Shown here piece after piece: positions 1-7,751 of a DNA stretch of 53,369 nt. Positions within the stretch are counted from its first letter, which is position 1. The number at the start of each line of letters is the position of its first letter. The position numbers and the translations under genes are program-made. A model generated the notes under the pieces. The model was not told the origin of the DNA, made no database searches, and saw only the letters and a program-made list of their open reading frames with translations. Origin of the DNA: a virus; IMG/VR virus record IMGVR_UViG_3300001848_000569, positions 1-53,369 of that record. One strand, 5' to 3'.

Positions 1-668
1 ACTTCTCTAATACTATTCCATTCTTTAATAAAATTACCATTTAGGTCATATTGAAGAATTATTTTTCTAGTATTACTAAGTAATCTTTTTTCCAAAACTT
101 GTTCTTGTGATAAATCATATGTTTTTCCTTTAAACTTAGAAATTCGACCTATATTTGCTCTTCTTATCTTTTCTCTAGTCTCTTGAGAGACTATTTTATT
201 TGTATGAATTTTTCGTAATATTTCTTTATTAATTTCAGTCATTTTTCTACCAATATTGCCTTTTGAAATTTTTCTACACGTTTCGATAGAATGTTTTCTT
301 CCTATACTTTTTAATCGTATTTTTTCTATAGTATCAATAGATAATTTTTTACCGAAATTAGGGTGATTTTTTCCACTTAAACCGGGATTTCCATTTCCGC
401 CGGGTGAAATATTATAACCATAATTATTATCTGTACTATTATAAACCTTAATCCAAAACTTTTCAAAAAAATCTAATTGCTTTTGATTTAATTTATTACA
501 TGATACAAGTATTTCTCTTTTAACATTATCATATCCATATTTTCTAATAGCTCTATGAATAACTTGTGAATTACCATTTTTATATTCTTTAAATCTTCTC
601 TCCACATTTTTACTTTGCCCAATATATACTTTACTATTAGGAAATAATAATATATATATTCCTATCAT
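1..668 (-). CDS. GIY-YIG homing endonuclease with NUMOD3-type repeat (3' end cut off by window)
   Basis: The minus-strand reading frame starts with ATG at 668 and is still open at base 1, so the C-terminus is missing. The N-terminus has the GIY-YIG nuclease pattern: a GIYILLF strand, then KVYIGQS about ten residues later, then an arginine-rich helix. Farther on, GLSGKNHPNFGKK matches the NUMOD3 DNA-binding repeat that follows the nuclease core in many phage homing enzymes. The start overlaps the stop of the upstream gene (TAATG), so it is translated from the end of the late transcript. Such enzymes usually cut intron-less or element-less alleles in relatives; here it looks free-standing behind a structural gene. 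I am confident of the family, not of the target. Confidence 0.88.
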   Translation of the reverse strand, partial: MIGIYILLFPNSKVYIGQSKNVERRFKEYKNGNSQVIHRAIRKYGYDNVKREILVSCNKLNQKQLDFFEKFWIKVYNSTDNNYGYNISPGGNGNPGLSGKNHPNFGKKLSIDTIEKIRLKSIGRKHSIETCRKISKGNIGRKMTEINKEILRKIHTNKIVSQETREKIRRANIGRISKFKGKTYDLSQEQVLEKRLLSNTRKIILQYDLNGNFIKEWNSIRE

Positions 669-1408
669 TACGCCATTAGATATTTAACTGTTAAATAATT
701 ACAAGTAACTGAGCCAGCTGTATAAGCAGTCATTCTTGTTTTTATAATATTTGCATTACTAAAATTAACTACTGCTGTGGTTGGAACTATTCTATTAATA
801 GCTATTAAAGCAGTAGAACTTGAATAAGCTTCAACTGTGCCATAATATTGAATAGAAGTATTAGAAATTCTATTTATATAAATAGTACATTTGATACCTG
901 CAACTGGACTAGCTGTACTGGAAACCAAATTAATGTTTAATACATCAAAATATACAGATAAACCAATATTACTAGCACTAGCTAAAGAAAAATCTGCTTC
1001 AACTACCAGTTGATCACCATTTGTATCAATAGTATTACCAACTAGAGTATATGACTGAAAATCACCAATTGTAGTTCGAGTTACCCCAGATTGAGTATTA
1101 TATAATATATTAGAATAAAGGTTAGTATCTAAATTTAAAGTTTGATTACCATTAACATCTGTATTAGTGGTAATAGTAATAGTATTGCCAGTAGAAGTAA
1201 ATTTATTAGCTAAATAATCAGCTAATGAATCAGACGAACTAATTTTAACTTTACCATTATTAACATTATTACAAAAAGTATTTATTAAACTCTTTAAAAC
1301 AGAGTTTAAATCATCTCCATAACATATTTTTATAGGACAAGTTGGAGAATTAAAGGTATCACCAGTATATATAATTTGTCCACTATTTACAGTAATTAGA
1401 GCAGCCAT
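668..1408 (-). CDS. Putative virion protein (crAss-like small tail/fibre cluster)
   Basis: A 246-residue protein rich in Ser, Thr, Asn and Ile, with no membrane segment. The N-terminal ~80 residues contain two cysteines around a CPIKICYGDDLNS stretch, and the rest reads as alternating beta strands, typical of fibre or adhesin-like phage proteins. It is the fourth of four tightly joined genes (1986-2504, 1695-1982, 1408-1695, this one) with one-base TAATG-type overlaps, so the four are surely co-translated. The series follows the lysis genes at the distal end of the late operon. No specific family is recognised; a structural role is inferred from context and composition. Confidence 0.7.
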   Translation of the reverse strand: MAALITVNSGQIIYTGDTFNSPTCPIKICYGDDLNSVLKSLINTFCNNVNNGKVKISSSDSLADYLANKFTSTGNTITITTNTDVNGNQTLNLDTNLYSNILYNTQSGVTRTTIGDFQSYTLVGNTIDTNGDQLVVEADFSLASASNIGLSVYFDVLNINLVSSTASPVAGIKCTIYINRISNTSIQYYGTVEAYSSSTALIAINRIVPTTAVVNFSNANIIKTRMTAYTAGSVTCNYLTVKYLMA

Positions 1409-1695
1409 TAATAATTTATTGTTAAAAGTTCAGCTTTTTGTAATATACCAAATGTAGTACCAGAAGATAATAAGATATAATTATTAAAATTAGTATTATT
1501 AATATAATAGTTTAAAGATAAAGTATTATCAATAAACTTCTTATATCTAAATGCTTCTTTTAATCTATCTTTATCCATCTGATATGAACCAAATGCATAT
1601 TTTTTGTCATTAGTAAATCTAGTCCCATTAAAGGATATGTATTTATCTAACTTATCTCTAAGTGTTAAAAGATCTATATAATTATAACTTGCCAT
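1408..1695 (-). CDS. Small protein of the distal late cluster
   Basis: A 95-residue protein, mostly helical in its first two thirds (MASYNYIDLLTLRDKLDKYI), with many Tyr and Asn residues. Stop and start codons overlap with the genes on both sides (TAATG), which ties it to the 668-2504 cluster. No motif or membrane segment is visible. It may be an assembly or structural partner of the neighbouring fibre-like proteins, but that is inferred only from coupling. Confidence 0.65.
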   Translation of the reverse strand: MASYNYIDLLTLRDKLDKYISFNGTRFTNDKKYAFGSYQMDKDRLKEAFRYKKFIDNTLSLNYYINNTNFNNYILLSSGTTFGILQKAELLTINY

Positions 1696-1982
1696 TAACA
1701 GTTAGTTGTATTTGTTATCATTGCTACCTCTTGAGATATATAATATATATAAGCATTGTATCTACAAGAAGTAGGTATTGCAATTTTATCATTTATAATA
1801 TCAGATAATAAATCTATGCGAGCTTGTATATACGCACTTGTATAGCCAGTTTGCGCATAATAATTATTATCCTTAACACATTGAAATTTAGCTTTATAAC
1901 CAATTAATATTGTAGAAGTTATATCGCTACAATCTTCACTAATAGGATTAGAACTATTATTTCCACCACATCCACAACCCAT
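1695..1982 (-). CDS. Small cysteine-rich protein with MGCGCGG N-terminus
   Basis: A 95-residue protein that begins MGCGCGGNNSS and carries further cysteines at the middle and the C-terminus, so it could bind metal or form disulfides. The rest is helical with a DLLSDIINDKI segment. It lies between two genes of the same tightly coupled late cluster. A glycine- and cysteine-rich start of this kind is common in small crAss-like structural genes near the tail fibres, but no biochemical role is known to me. Confidence 0.65.
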   Translation of the reverse strand: MGCGCGGNNSSNPISEDCSDITSTILIGYKAKFQCVKDNNYYAQTGYTSAYIQARIDLLSDIINDKIAIPTSCRYNAYIYYISQEVAMITNTTNC

Positions 1983-1985
1983 AAC

Positions 1986-2504
1986 TTACAAAGTATTAAT
2001 TTTATTACTAATATAATCTAATTTAGAACTAGCTTCATTGATTTTATTACATCTAGCATCAGATTCAGCTGATTCTAAAATCAATAATAAATCTTCTATT
2101 AATTTGATATTTACCTCAGTTTTAGGTAAACACCCCGGAGAATCCCTCATTAATATATTCTTACTATATGCACAAACTAAGAATAGTCTAGTTTGATAAC
2201 ATCTTAGGAATCTACCTCGTATAAATACATCTTCATTTGGACAAACTGAATAAGTATATTCATATATGCCATCTGGAAGAGATTGAATATCCATTCCAAT
2301 TGGTGTTATAAATAAATCACCTGAAGTATAATAATTCGTATTATTTGGTTCAAAGTTTACAAATATATCATTATTTATCCCCGGAACTCTTAATTTCAAC
2401 TGAGGATTAGTAATAGTTAAATCAGGATCATATACACTTATATCCCTGATAACCAACACATTAGAATCTTCTGGCTTTGGTATATATAATGATAAAATAT
2501 GCAT
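1986..2504 (-). CDS. Putative structural protein, first gene of the distal cluster
   Basis: A 172-residue protein. Residues 1-120 look like a beta-sandwich (strands around LSLYIPKPED, LTITNPQLKLRVP, IYEYTYSVCP), and residues 130-172 form a helical tail. It is the first of the four coupled genes running to 668. The 12-bp motif at 2526-2537 lies just upstream, so a transcript may begin here. I infer a virion or tail-tip role from the fold impression and position; no named family is recognised. Confidence 0.65.
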   Translation of the reverse strand: MHILSLYIPKPEDSNVLVIRDISVYDPDLTITNPQLKLRVPGINNDIFVNFEPNNTNYYTSGDLFITPIGMDIQSLPDGIYEYTYSVCPNEDVFIRGRFLRCYQTRLFLVCAYSKNILMRDSPGCLPKTEVNIKLIEDLLLILESAESDARCNKINEASSKLDYISNKINTL

Positions 2505-2525
2505 TATTATAGTTTATATTTATCT

Positions 2526-2537
2526 AATATACAAAAT
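2526..2537 (-). promoter_or_regulatory. Candidate late promoter motif, copy 1
   Basis: Read on the minus strand this is ATTTTGTATATT, found again at 9087-9098 and 16169-16180, each time in a short gap before a leftward gene. It resembles the TTTG-containing promoters of Bacteroidetes but does not fit the consensus exactly. Here it precedes the 1986-2504 gene by about 25 bases. Confidence 0.45.
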
Positions 2538-2538
2538 A

Positions 2539-3198
2539 TTAGTATTTAAAATCAAAAATATGTAAAAGAGTGTAAGTAATAGGGGGATTGTCAAATTTCT
2601 CCAAATATGGAATAATCTCTTTTTCTACAGATTCATCCATTACTTGACAGCCAGCCGATAAATTATCTACTGTTATTATATTAAAATTAGCCCATGTATG
2701 AAAATTTATTCCAAATAACCCTGTTTCTTTTGGACTATTTCTATTAATAAAATCTTCCCCCATTTCTCTATAAATGGTACACTGATTAATCTGTTGACAG
2801 TATGGATCGCCCGTCCATCCATTGTATACTTCATTAAATTGCCACAATCCTCTATATTGTCCTTCAACTAAACAAGCACATCCTTTGTGATCTTCTCCAT
2901 GTTGAGATAACCAATATTTACCGGGCTTAGTACTAATAGGAAATCCGATTAACTCACCATTTAAAATAATACATCCCCAATCTGTAAATTCATTTGTATA
3001 AATATCAGACATTCTAATACCTATAATTTGATTTCCTATATCTGAATATCCCTTACTAGTTATAATTTTAAATAACTTATCTTTAAGCATTGAAATAGCA
3101 ATGTTACTCTTTTCACCTATATCCCCATCAACATCTAGTTCTGGGTTTATCAATGCTTTACATATACTTTGTGTAAATTTAGCTAATACCTCAGTCAT
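2539..3198 (-). CDS. Endolysin-like cell-wall peptidase with peptidoglycan-binding N-terminus
   Basis: A 219-residue protein. Residues 8-43, containing LDVDGDIGEKSNIAI, resemble a peptidoglycan-binding type 1 domain. The C-terminal part has His167 in GINFHTW and Cys184 in SAGCQVM. This arrangement of histidine and cysteine is characteristic of L,D-transpeptidase/carboxypeptidase-like phage lysins. It would cut peptide links of peptidoglycan in the periplasm to release progeny. It sits directly after membrane-anchored and holin-like genes (3201-4299), which supports a lysis role. No signal peptide is visible, so export would depend on a holin. The exact bond cut is not evident. Confidence 0.6.
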   Translation of the reverse strand: MTEVLAKFTQSICKALINPELDVDGDIGEKSNIAISMLKDKLFKIITSKGYSDIGNQIIGIRMSDIYTNEFTDWGCIILNGELIGFPISTKPGKYWLSQHGEDHKGCACLVEGQYRGLWQFNEVYNGWTGDPYCQQINQCTIYREMGEDFINRNSPKETGLFGINFHTWANFNIITVDNLSAGCQVMDESVEKEIIPYLEKFDNPPITYTLLHIFDFKY

Positions 3199-3200
3199 AA

Positions 3201-3764
3201 TTATTTTAATCTAATCTTGTATTTAAAACCAACCTCATATAGTTTATTTACTGGATCATAACCACCAGATAGTATATTACCAAGTTTATTTTGATATGAT
3301 AAGTTTAAAAAACAGTTTGGATGAATACCATCATCACTATAAAGATCTATTCCTATTAGTATAGCCCGATTTTGTTTATTAACTATTACTTTAACGGGAA
3401 TTTTTAATTTATAGTTAATTCCCTGATTTATTAGCTTTCCGGCAATAGTATCATTAGTATATATTACAATATTAGTATCTTCATATTTATTTTGTATATC
3501 TCTAACTGATACTTTTTGTCCCGATATAATTATAGTTTTTTCTTTAGTAACTGTATCTATTAGAGTTAAAGTATCATGTTTCCATTTATATATAAATCTA
3601 TTAGAAACTAATGTATCTTCTTTTATTTTTGTTTTATAAGAAGTTAATACATGAATTTTATTATCTTTTACTACTAATATTTTATGGTTGTTTTTACATC
3701 CAATATATAACCCTAAAAATATACCTATAATTAATACCCAAATATAATTATAATACTTATTCAT
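3201..3764 (-). CDS. Membrane-anchored protein of the lysis group (spanin-like candidate)
   Basis: A 187-residue protein. Residues 6-23 (YIWVLIIGIFLGLYIGC) form an N-terminal membrane anchor ending in a cysteine, followed by a soluble periplasmic-type domain made mostly of beta strands and charged residues. It is translated just before the endolysin gene and just after a small two-helix membrane protein, with its start overlapping the stop of the latter. The size and topology fit proteins that accumulate in the envelope late in infection, for example an inner-membrane spanin. A crAss-like conserved protein of another function is possible. Confidence 0.55.
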   Translation of the reverse strand: MNKYYNYIWVLIIGIFLGLYIGCKNNHKILVVKDNKIHVLTSYKTKIKEDTLVSNRFIYKWKHDTLTLIDTVTKEKTIIISGQKVSVRDIQNKYEDTNIVIYTNDTIAGKLINQGINYKLKIPVKVIVNKQNRAILIGIDLYSDDGIHPNCFLNLSYQNKLGNILSGGYDPVNKLYEVGFKYKIRLK

Positions 3765-3988
3765 TATTTATTATTTTTTAAATACGTCATAAACTCCCAA
3801 CTAGTACTACCAAAGAAAAATGATATTAATCCTATTAAATAATAAAATATTTGTGAATCAACAGATTTACAAAATGTATTTATATAACACAAGCTTATAA
3901 ATACTAAAAGCAATAAAGTTCCATTTACTCTTTTTGAACTAGTAGATCCATCTGGACCACTTAACATATCTTTTATAAAAGTTTTCAT
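3764..3988 (-). CDS. Holin-like small membrane protein
   Basis: A 74-residue protein with two hydrophobic segments, about residues 23-40 and 47-64, separated by a short polar turn, and charged ends. The N-terminus KDMLSGPDGSTSSKR is cytoplasm-like. This is the usual layout of class II holins and of small holin-like proteins in Bacteroidetes phages. It lies between another one-helix membrane protein and the membrane-anchored protein before the endolysin, with one-base overlaps on both sides. Holin is inferred from size, topology and neighbours. Confidence 0.6.
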   Translation of the reverse strand: MKTFIKDMLSGPDGSTSSKRVNGTLLLLVFISLCYINTFCKSVDSQIFYYLIGLISFFFGSTSWEFMTYLKNNK

Positions 3989-4299
3989 TATTTTGATTCT
4001 TTAAAATCATTTTCTAGTCTATCCTGATTTTTTTCTAATCCCTTTATTTGTTCTGATAACTTAATTATACTACCATTTAATTGTTCAAGAGTTGTTCTTA
4101 AGCCACCATAAATAATATTTAAATTATTTACTTGTTTATCAAAAAAATCATGTTTTTCTTCAAGCTTTGTTATCCTGTTATCAAAATGATTAGCTTTACT
4201 ATTTAACCATCGGAATGAAAGAAAAAGTGTAACAATAATACCAAGTAATAAATAAATATCATTTAATGTAATTGGTATATTAGTAATATCTAAGAACAT
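3988..4299 (-). CDS. Membrane protein with coiled coil (holin accessory candidate)
   Basis: A 103-residue protein. One membrane segment lies at about residues 13-32 (NDIYLLLGIIVTLFLSFRW) and is followed by a long heptad-rich helix to the end (ITKLEEKHDFF, LEQLNGSIIKLSEQI, LEKNQDRLEND). The topology is like small hemolysin/holin-accessory proteins, which anchor a coiled coil to the inner membrane. It overlaps the holin-like gene by one base. Confidence 0.55.
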   Translation of the reverse strand: MFLDITNIPITLNDIYLLLGIIVTLFLSFRWLNSKANHFDNRITKLEEKHDFFDKQVNNLNIIYGGLRTTLEQLNGSIIKLSEQIKGLEKNQDRLENDFKESK

Positions 4300-4316
4300 T
4301 TTATAATAATTTTAGT

Positions 4317-4520
4317 TTAAAAATCAGTATCAGAATCAAGTTGTATAATTTGTGGAAGATTATTTGGGTCAAATAGTTCAGGAAAATCATTTAATGTATT
4401 TGAACTACAAACATTTTTATTGTCCTTTGTTTTTCCAAATCCAATAATAGAACACCCAGATTTATATCCAGTATTCTTATCTACAAAGTCTTGCGTTACT
4501 TCTATATAAAATGATTTCAT
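4317..4520 (-). CDS. Hypothetical protein, 67 aa
   Basis: A short, soluble, acidic protein with two cysteines and a beta-strand-like start (FYIEVTQDFVDKNTGYKSG). It lies between a LamG-like fibre gene and the membrane/lysis genes, with very short gaps on both sides. No family is recognised. Confidence 0.6.
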   Translation of the reverse strand: MKSFYIEVTQDFVDKNTGYKSGCSIIGFGKTKDNKNVCSSNTLNDFPELFDPNNLPQIIQLDSDTDF

Positions 4521-4522
4521 AT

Positions 4523-5302
4523 TTATACTTGTCTACCTAATGTTGTTTGAAATGTTTGTACTCTAGAATATAAATTACTCATATCTGTCTGACTTAAACC
4601 AGATCCAATTGATGCCCAAGCTAGATTTCTAGGGGCCGCATTAAAATCATTATTTCTACCACCAACCCAAATAGAATTGGTAGGAAGAGATGTACTAGCA
4701 ATAGATCCAGTATAATACGTTGAATTTCTTTGACCTTGAAGGGTAGTAGAAGATTGTCTTGAACCTATATATAAACCACTTCCATCTCCAATTGTTTGTC
4801 CGGGTTCAGTGCCACCAGAGCCATTAATTTGATAATAAAATTTGTTATCAGTCCACATACACTCTAAATCACATATTATAGTTGTAGATTGCTTACATCC
4901 CATATCTACTTTAGCAAAGCCACCAGTAGTTCTAGAATACACACTCATATGAGTATTATTTAAACTCAGAACGCTATTTGGTACTAATCCACTATCTGTA
5001 TATTGAGTGGTACCATTAAAGGTTATGCCATTACTATTAACTGTAGGACTACCACCCAATGTTAAATCATAAGTACCGGGGGTTTTTAAATTTCCAATTA
5101 CTGTATTGTTTGTCCCACCCACCATTGGGTATATGGCAGTCATTTTTGCCCAAAGACTATCATTCTTTAATCCAATGACTAATGTATTAACAGCACTAAT
5201 AATGGTCCCATTTGTTATCCCATAATAATTAAAAAATGCTTGAGCATTAGTATCATTTTGGGATATAGAACTAGCTATTATTCCTATAGATGCAGAAATC
5301 AT
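4523..5302 (-). CDS. Fibre-associated protein with concanavalin/LamG-like fold
   Basis: A 259-residue protein. After a helical N-terminus (AQAFFNYYGITNGTIISAVNTLV), residues ~90-250 look like a laminin-G/concanavalin-like beta sandwich: GITFNGTTQYTDSGLVPN, HMSVYSRTTGG, LYIGSRQSSTT, IWVGGRNN. Phages use such domains on receptor-binding tail or head fibres to bind glycans. It lies three bases from the end of the fibre-like gene 5305-6375, so the two are probably parts of one appendage. The fold is inferred from strand pattern and the residue spacing usual in phage 'N-G-x-x-Q-Y' modules. Confidence 0.6.
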   Translation of the reverse strand: MISASIGIIASSISQNDTNAQAFFNYYGITNGTIISAVNTLVIGLKNDSLWAKMTAIYPMVGGTNNTVIGNLKTPGTYDLTLGGSPTVNSNGITFNGTTQYTDSGLVPNSVLSLNNTHMSVYSRTTGGFAKVDMGCKQSTTIICDLECMWTDNKFYYQINGSGGTEPGQTIGDGSGLYIGSRQSSTTLQGQRNSTYYTGSIASTSLPTNSIWVGGRNNDFNAAPRNLAWASIGSGLSQTDMSNLYSRVQTFQTTLGRQV

Positions 5303-5304
5303 TA

Positions 5305-6375
5305 TTATGTAGTTATATCACCACTTAAATACCATTCATCAGTTCCCCTCTTAACTAAAGTTGCTAATGAGTATTGTCCAGTAAGTTTATTTTTACCAGA
5401 TGCACTCCTCATAGTTACACCGCCTGTTGGTGAAACAGTAACTTGTCCAGCACCATATTGAGCTATTACTATTTGTGTACCTATTGGGAAAGAAACAGAA
5501 GTATTTGTTGGAATAGTTAAAGTAACTGCTGAAGCTTTATTCATTTCGATAAGTCCATCTATACCATCTGTTAATACTAAAGTATAGTTATTTGTTTGAG
5601 TATTAATATTAACAGTAGTTAAACCAATTGTTCCAGACCTATCTTGTAAACTATAAGTACGGTTTGCAGTTAATGTTTCACTTCCTATTTGTCGTTGATA
5701 AGTATCATTACTTACAAAAATAAGTGCTTTTGGTTGTTTAAGATATCCAGAAGAATCAAGAGCAGTTACTCCATCTGAAACTGGAGAAATATATGGCAAT
5801 TTAACACCAGTTGTGTCCCAAGCTAATTTTGGAGTTCCACTAACTCCATCCATTAAATATCTATTAGCCCAATTAAGCGAAGTTGAACTATTTGCTGCTA
5901 AAAGTTGTCTATTACTTGGATCTAAACAATATGATCCATCTGATAAAAGAAATTTAGTACTATTTTCAATTATTAAAACAGGATTATTATTAACAAAAAA
6001 CTTAAATCTTTCATTAGAATCATCTATCCAAAAGTAAGTACCATTATCATAGAAGTCTATATCCCCTATAGCATATGTATCTAGACCTACATTTATTATT
6101 AAACCCTTATAATTTGGTCTACCAACTTTAAAAACAACACCATCATAATAAAAATTATCTGATCCTTGAATGCTATTTATCCCCGATCCATAAGCAACTT
6201 GATTTGTACTAATACTACCAGTAATACCATTTTGGTCTGTATTTTCCCAGCAATTAGTACTTTCATTATATCTCAAAACTTCTCCTGAAAGTGGATCAGT
6301 TATACAAAAAGAAGGTAAACAACAAACTTGTCGTTTAAGTTTATTAAATAATACTTCTAATTCGGAAGTTGACAT
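5305..6375 (-). CDS. Tail/head fibre protein
   Basis: A 356-residue protein with an N-terminal conserved module (LEVLFNKLKRQVCCLPSFC) and then repeated short beta motifs: GITGSISTNQVAYGSG, FYYDGVVFKVG, LDSSGYLKQPK, LTANRTYSLQDRSGTIG. The last of these is the common 'tape' before the C-terminal domain of phage fibres. The C-terminal ~100 residues (ALTIPTNTSVSFPIGTQ, ITVSPTGGVTMRS, LVKRGTDEWYLSGD) resemble a widely shared fibre tip domain. Leftward transcription ends upstream at the terminator 6394-6427, so this gene probably starts its own transcript or depends on read-through. Confidence 0.7.
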   Translation of the reverse strand: MSTSELEVLFNKLKRQVCCLPSFCITDPLSGEVLRYNESTNCWENTDQNGITGSISTNQVAYGSGINSIQGSDNFYYDGVVFKVGRPNYKGLIINVGLDTYAIGDIDFYDNGTYFWIDDSNERFKFFVNNNPVLIIENSTKFLLSDGSYCLDPSNRQLLAANSSTSLNWANRYLMDGVSGTPKLAWDTTGVKLPYISPVSDGVTALDSSGYLKQPKALIFVSNDTYQRQIGSETLTANRTYSLQDRSGTIGLTTVNINTQTNNYTLVLTDGIDGLIEMNKASAVTLTIPTNTSVSFPIGTQIVIAQYGAGQVTVSPTGGVTMRSASGKNKLTGQYSLATLVKRGTDEWYLSGDITT

Positions 6376-6393
6376 TTTGTATTTCTTTTTAGT

Positions 6394-6427
6394 AAAAAAG
6401 CCCGCCCTACACGAAGGGACGGGCCTT
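6394..6427 (-). terminator. Rho-independent terminator after the 6453-7664 fibre gene
   Basis: A GC-rich hairpin (GCCCGCCCT / GGGACGGGC) with a seven-base loop is followed on the minus strand by a run of six T. It stands out strongly from the AT-rich surroundings and lies between two fibre genes. Confidence 0.8.
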
Positions 6428-6452
6428 TAAAAGATAAAAGTAAAAGTATAAA

Positions 6453-7664
6453 TTAAGCAATTCTAAATAATACTGCTGCACTAGAACTAGTAAATACTAA
6501 TCTAAATACACCAACTTTATTAGTAGTAGTTACAGTAAGTGTGGTGCCACCTGTAATAGCACCTGTTGGTGCAGTAATACCAGCACCTAATGCAACTGTT
6601 ACTGTATTAGAACCTGCACTATTATCTACAATAAAGTCAAACATACTACCTTGTACAGCACCTAAAGTAGTTGCAATATTAGTTGCACTATCAGTAGTGA
6701 GAGTTACTGCTGCACCAGATGTAGATGTAAAATATCCTTTTACAAAATTAGCAGCAGCAACAGTTGCAGAAGTATTTACTGCAAAAGTAGTATAGTTTTG
6801 TAATACCCCAGCTGCTATGGTCATAAAGTTAGCTGATAGTGGAGTAATTTTATTTACAGATGTACCACTAGAGTTCCACTTTGCATATTGAACTCCTGAT
6901 CCTGCAAATGATACTTCGCCTGCCGAACTTCTATAAAAACCTGTAGTAGTATCACCTGTAAAAGTATAAGATGGAGTACCAACTGCCCCAACTGGATTAA
7001 CGTGAGGTAATGTACTAGTTATAGCAGTAGTAGAGATATCAAAACGAAGTGTACCATTAGTAGTAAAACCAATATCATTTGCTGCAACTCTATACATACC
7101 CGTATTAGAGTTAGAATTAAAAGTTACAGTTGGATTAGCTGCTGTACCATTTCCACCACTATATACTGATTGATTAGTATCCCAATTAGTAGTAGAATCC
7201 CCATAAAAAGTTTTAGTATCTCCACCCGGAATAGTAATAGAAGCATTAGCACTACCACTGTTAATAGTACCACTTGTAGCAGGAAATACTGCTAAATCAG
7301 TAGTAGTATTATTTTTTATGATAAATATTTTACCTATACCAGCTACAGGTAATTTTACAGAATCACCTGCTGTAGCAACAGTATCAACTCTATTATAATA
7401 AGTAGTAAGTAATACTGCACTTCCTTGACCACCACCTGCATGAGCGGTAATACCAGTAGTAACAGTAGGTTGAATTGGTGGTACAAAACCAGTAGAGCAG
7501 CATGGATCACTCATAATACCATAATCAATAAGTCTGGATATAAGCCAGTCACCCATTGTTATAGTAGTTTTATTTTCACCTAAACCCTTTTTCCAACTTC
7601 TCAAGGGAGCAGTTGCAGGAGTTTTAATATCAAAATCGTTAATATAAGGTGTTCTATTTGCCAT
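6453..7664 (-). CDS. Fibre protein with repeated beta modules
   Basis: A 403-residue protein low in charge and rich in Thr, Ala, Gly, Val and Asn. The N-terminus (NDFDIKTPATAPLRSWKKGLGENK) is likely the attachment part. The middle contains two repeats of the type NPTVTFNSNSNTGMYR... and TPSYTFTGDTTTGFYR..., the 'SxTGxY' module of phage fibre shafts. The C-terminus ends in a Thr/Val-rich domain. The gene is bracketed by strong hairpin terminators (7684-7724 and 6394-6427), suggesting separate control and high expression. Confidence 0.7.
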   Translation of the reverse strand: MANRTPYINDFDIKTPATAPLRSWKKGLGENKTTITMGDWLISRLIDYGIMSDPCCSTGFVPPIQPTVTTGITAHAGGGQGSAVLLTTYYNRVDTVATAGDSVKLPVAGIGKIFIIKNNTTTDLAVFPATSGTINSGSANASITIPGGDTKTFYGDSTTNWDTNQSVYSGGNGTAANPTVTFNSNSNTGMYRVAANDIGFTTNGTLRFDISTTAITSTLPHVNPVGAVGTPSYTFTGDTTTGFYRSSAGEVSFAGSGVQYAKWNSSGTSVNKITPLSANFMTIAAGVLQNYTTFAVNTSATVAAANFVKGYFTSTSGAAVTLTTDSATNIATTLGAVQGSMFDFIVDNSAGSNTVTVALGAGITAPTGAITGGTTLTVTTTNKVGVFRLVFTSSSAAVLFRIA

Positions 7665-7683
7665 GAGAATTTATTAATTATTT

Positions 7684-7724
7684 TTAAAATAAAGGGGTAG
7701 TCGTATTACACAAATACCTACCCC
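7684..7724 (-). terminator. Terminator after the 7752-9059 gene
   Basis: A hairpin with the perfect stem GGGGTAG/CTACCCC is followed on the minus strand by a T-rich tail (CCCCTTTATTTT). It lies directly downstream of the structural gene 7752-9059. Confidence 0.75.
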
Positions 7725-7751
7725 TAATATAATATAAGCAACAATCCGCTA

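Noticed and set aside
5240-6795. Plus-strand open frames inside the fibre genes (5240-5461, 5813-6037, 6541-6795)
   Set aside because: They lie within long, clearly coding minus-strand fibre genes and have repetitive composition typical of reverse-complemented Thr/Ser/Gly repeats.
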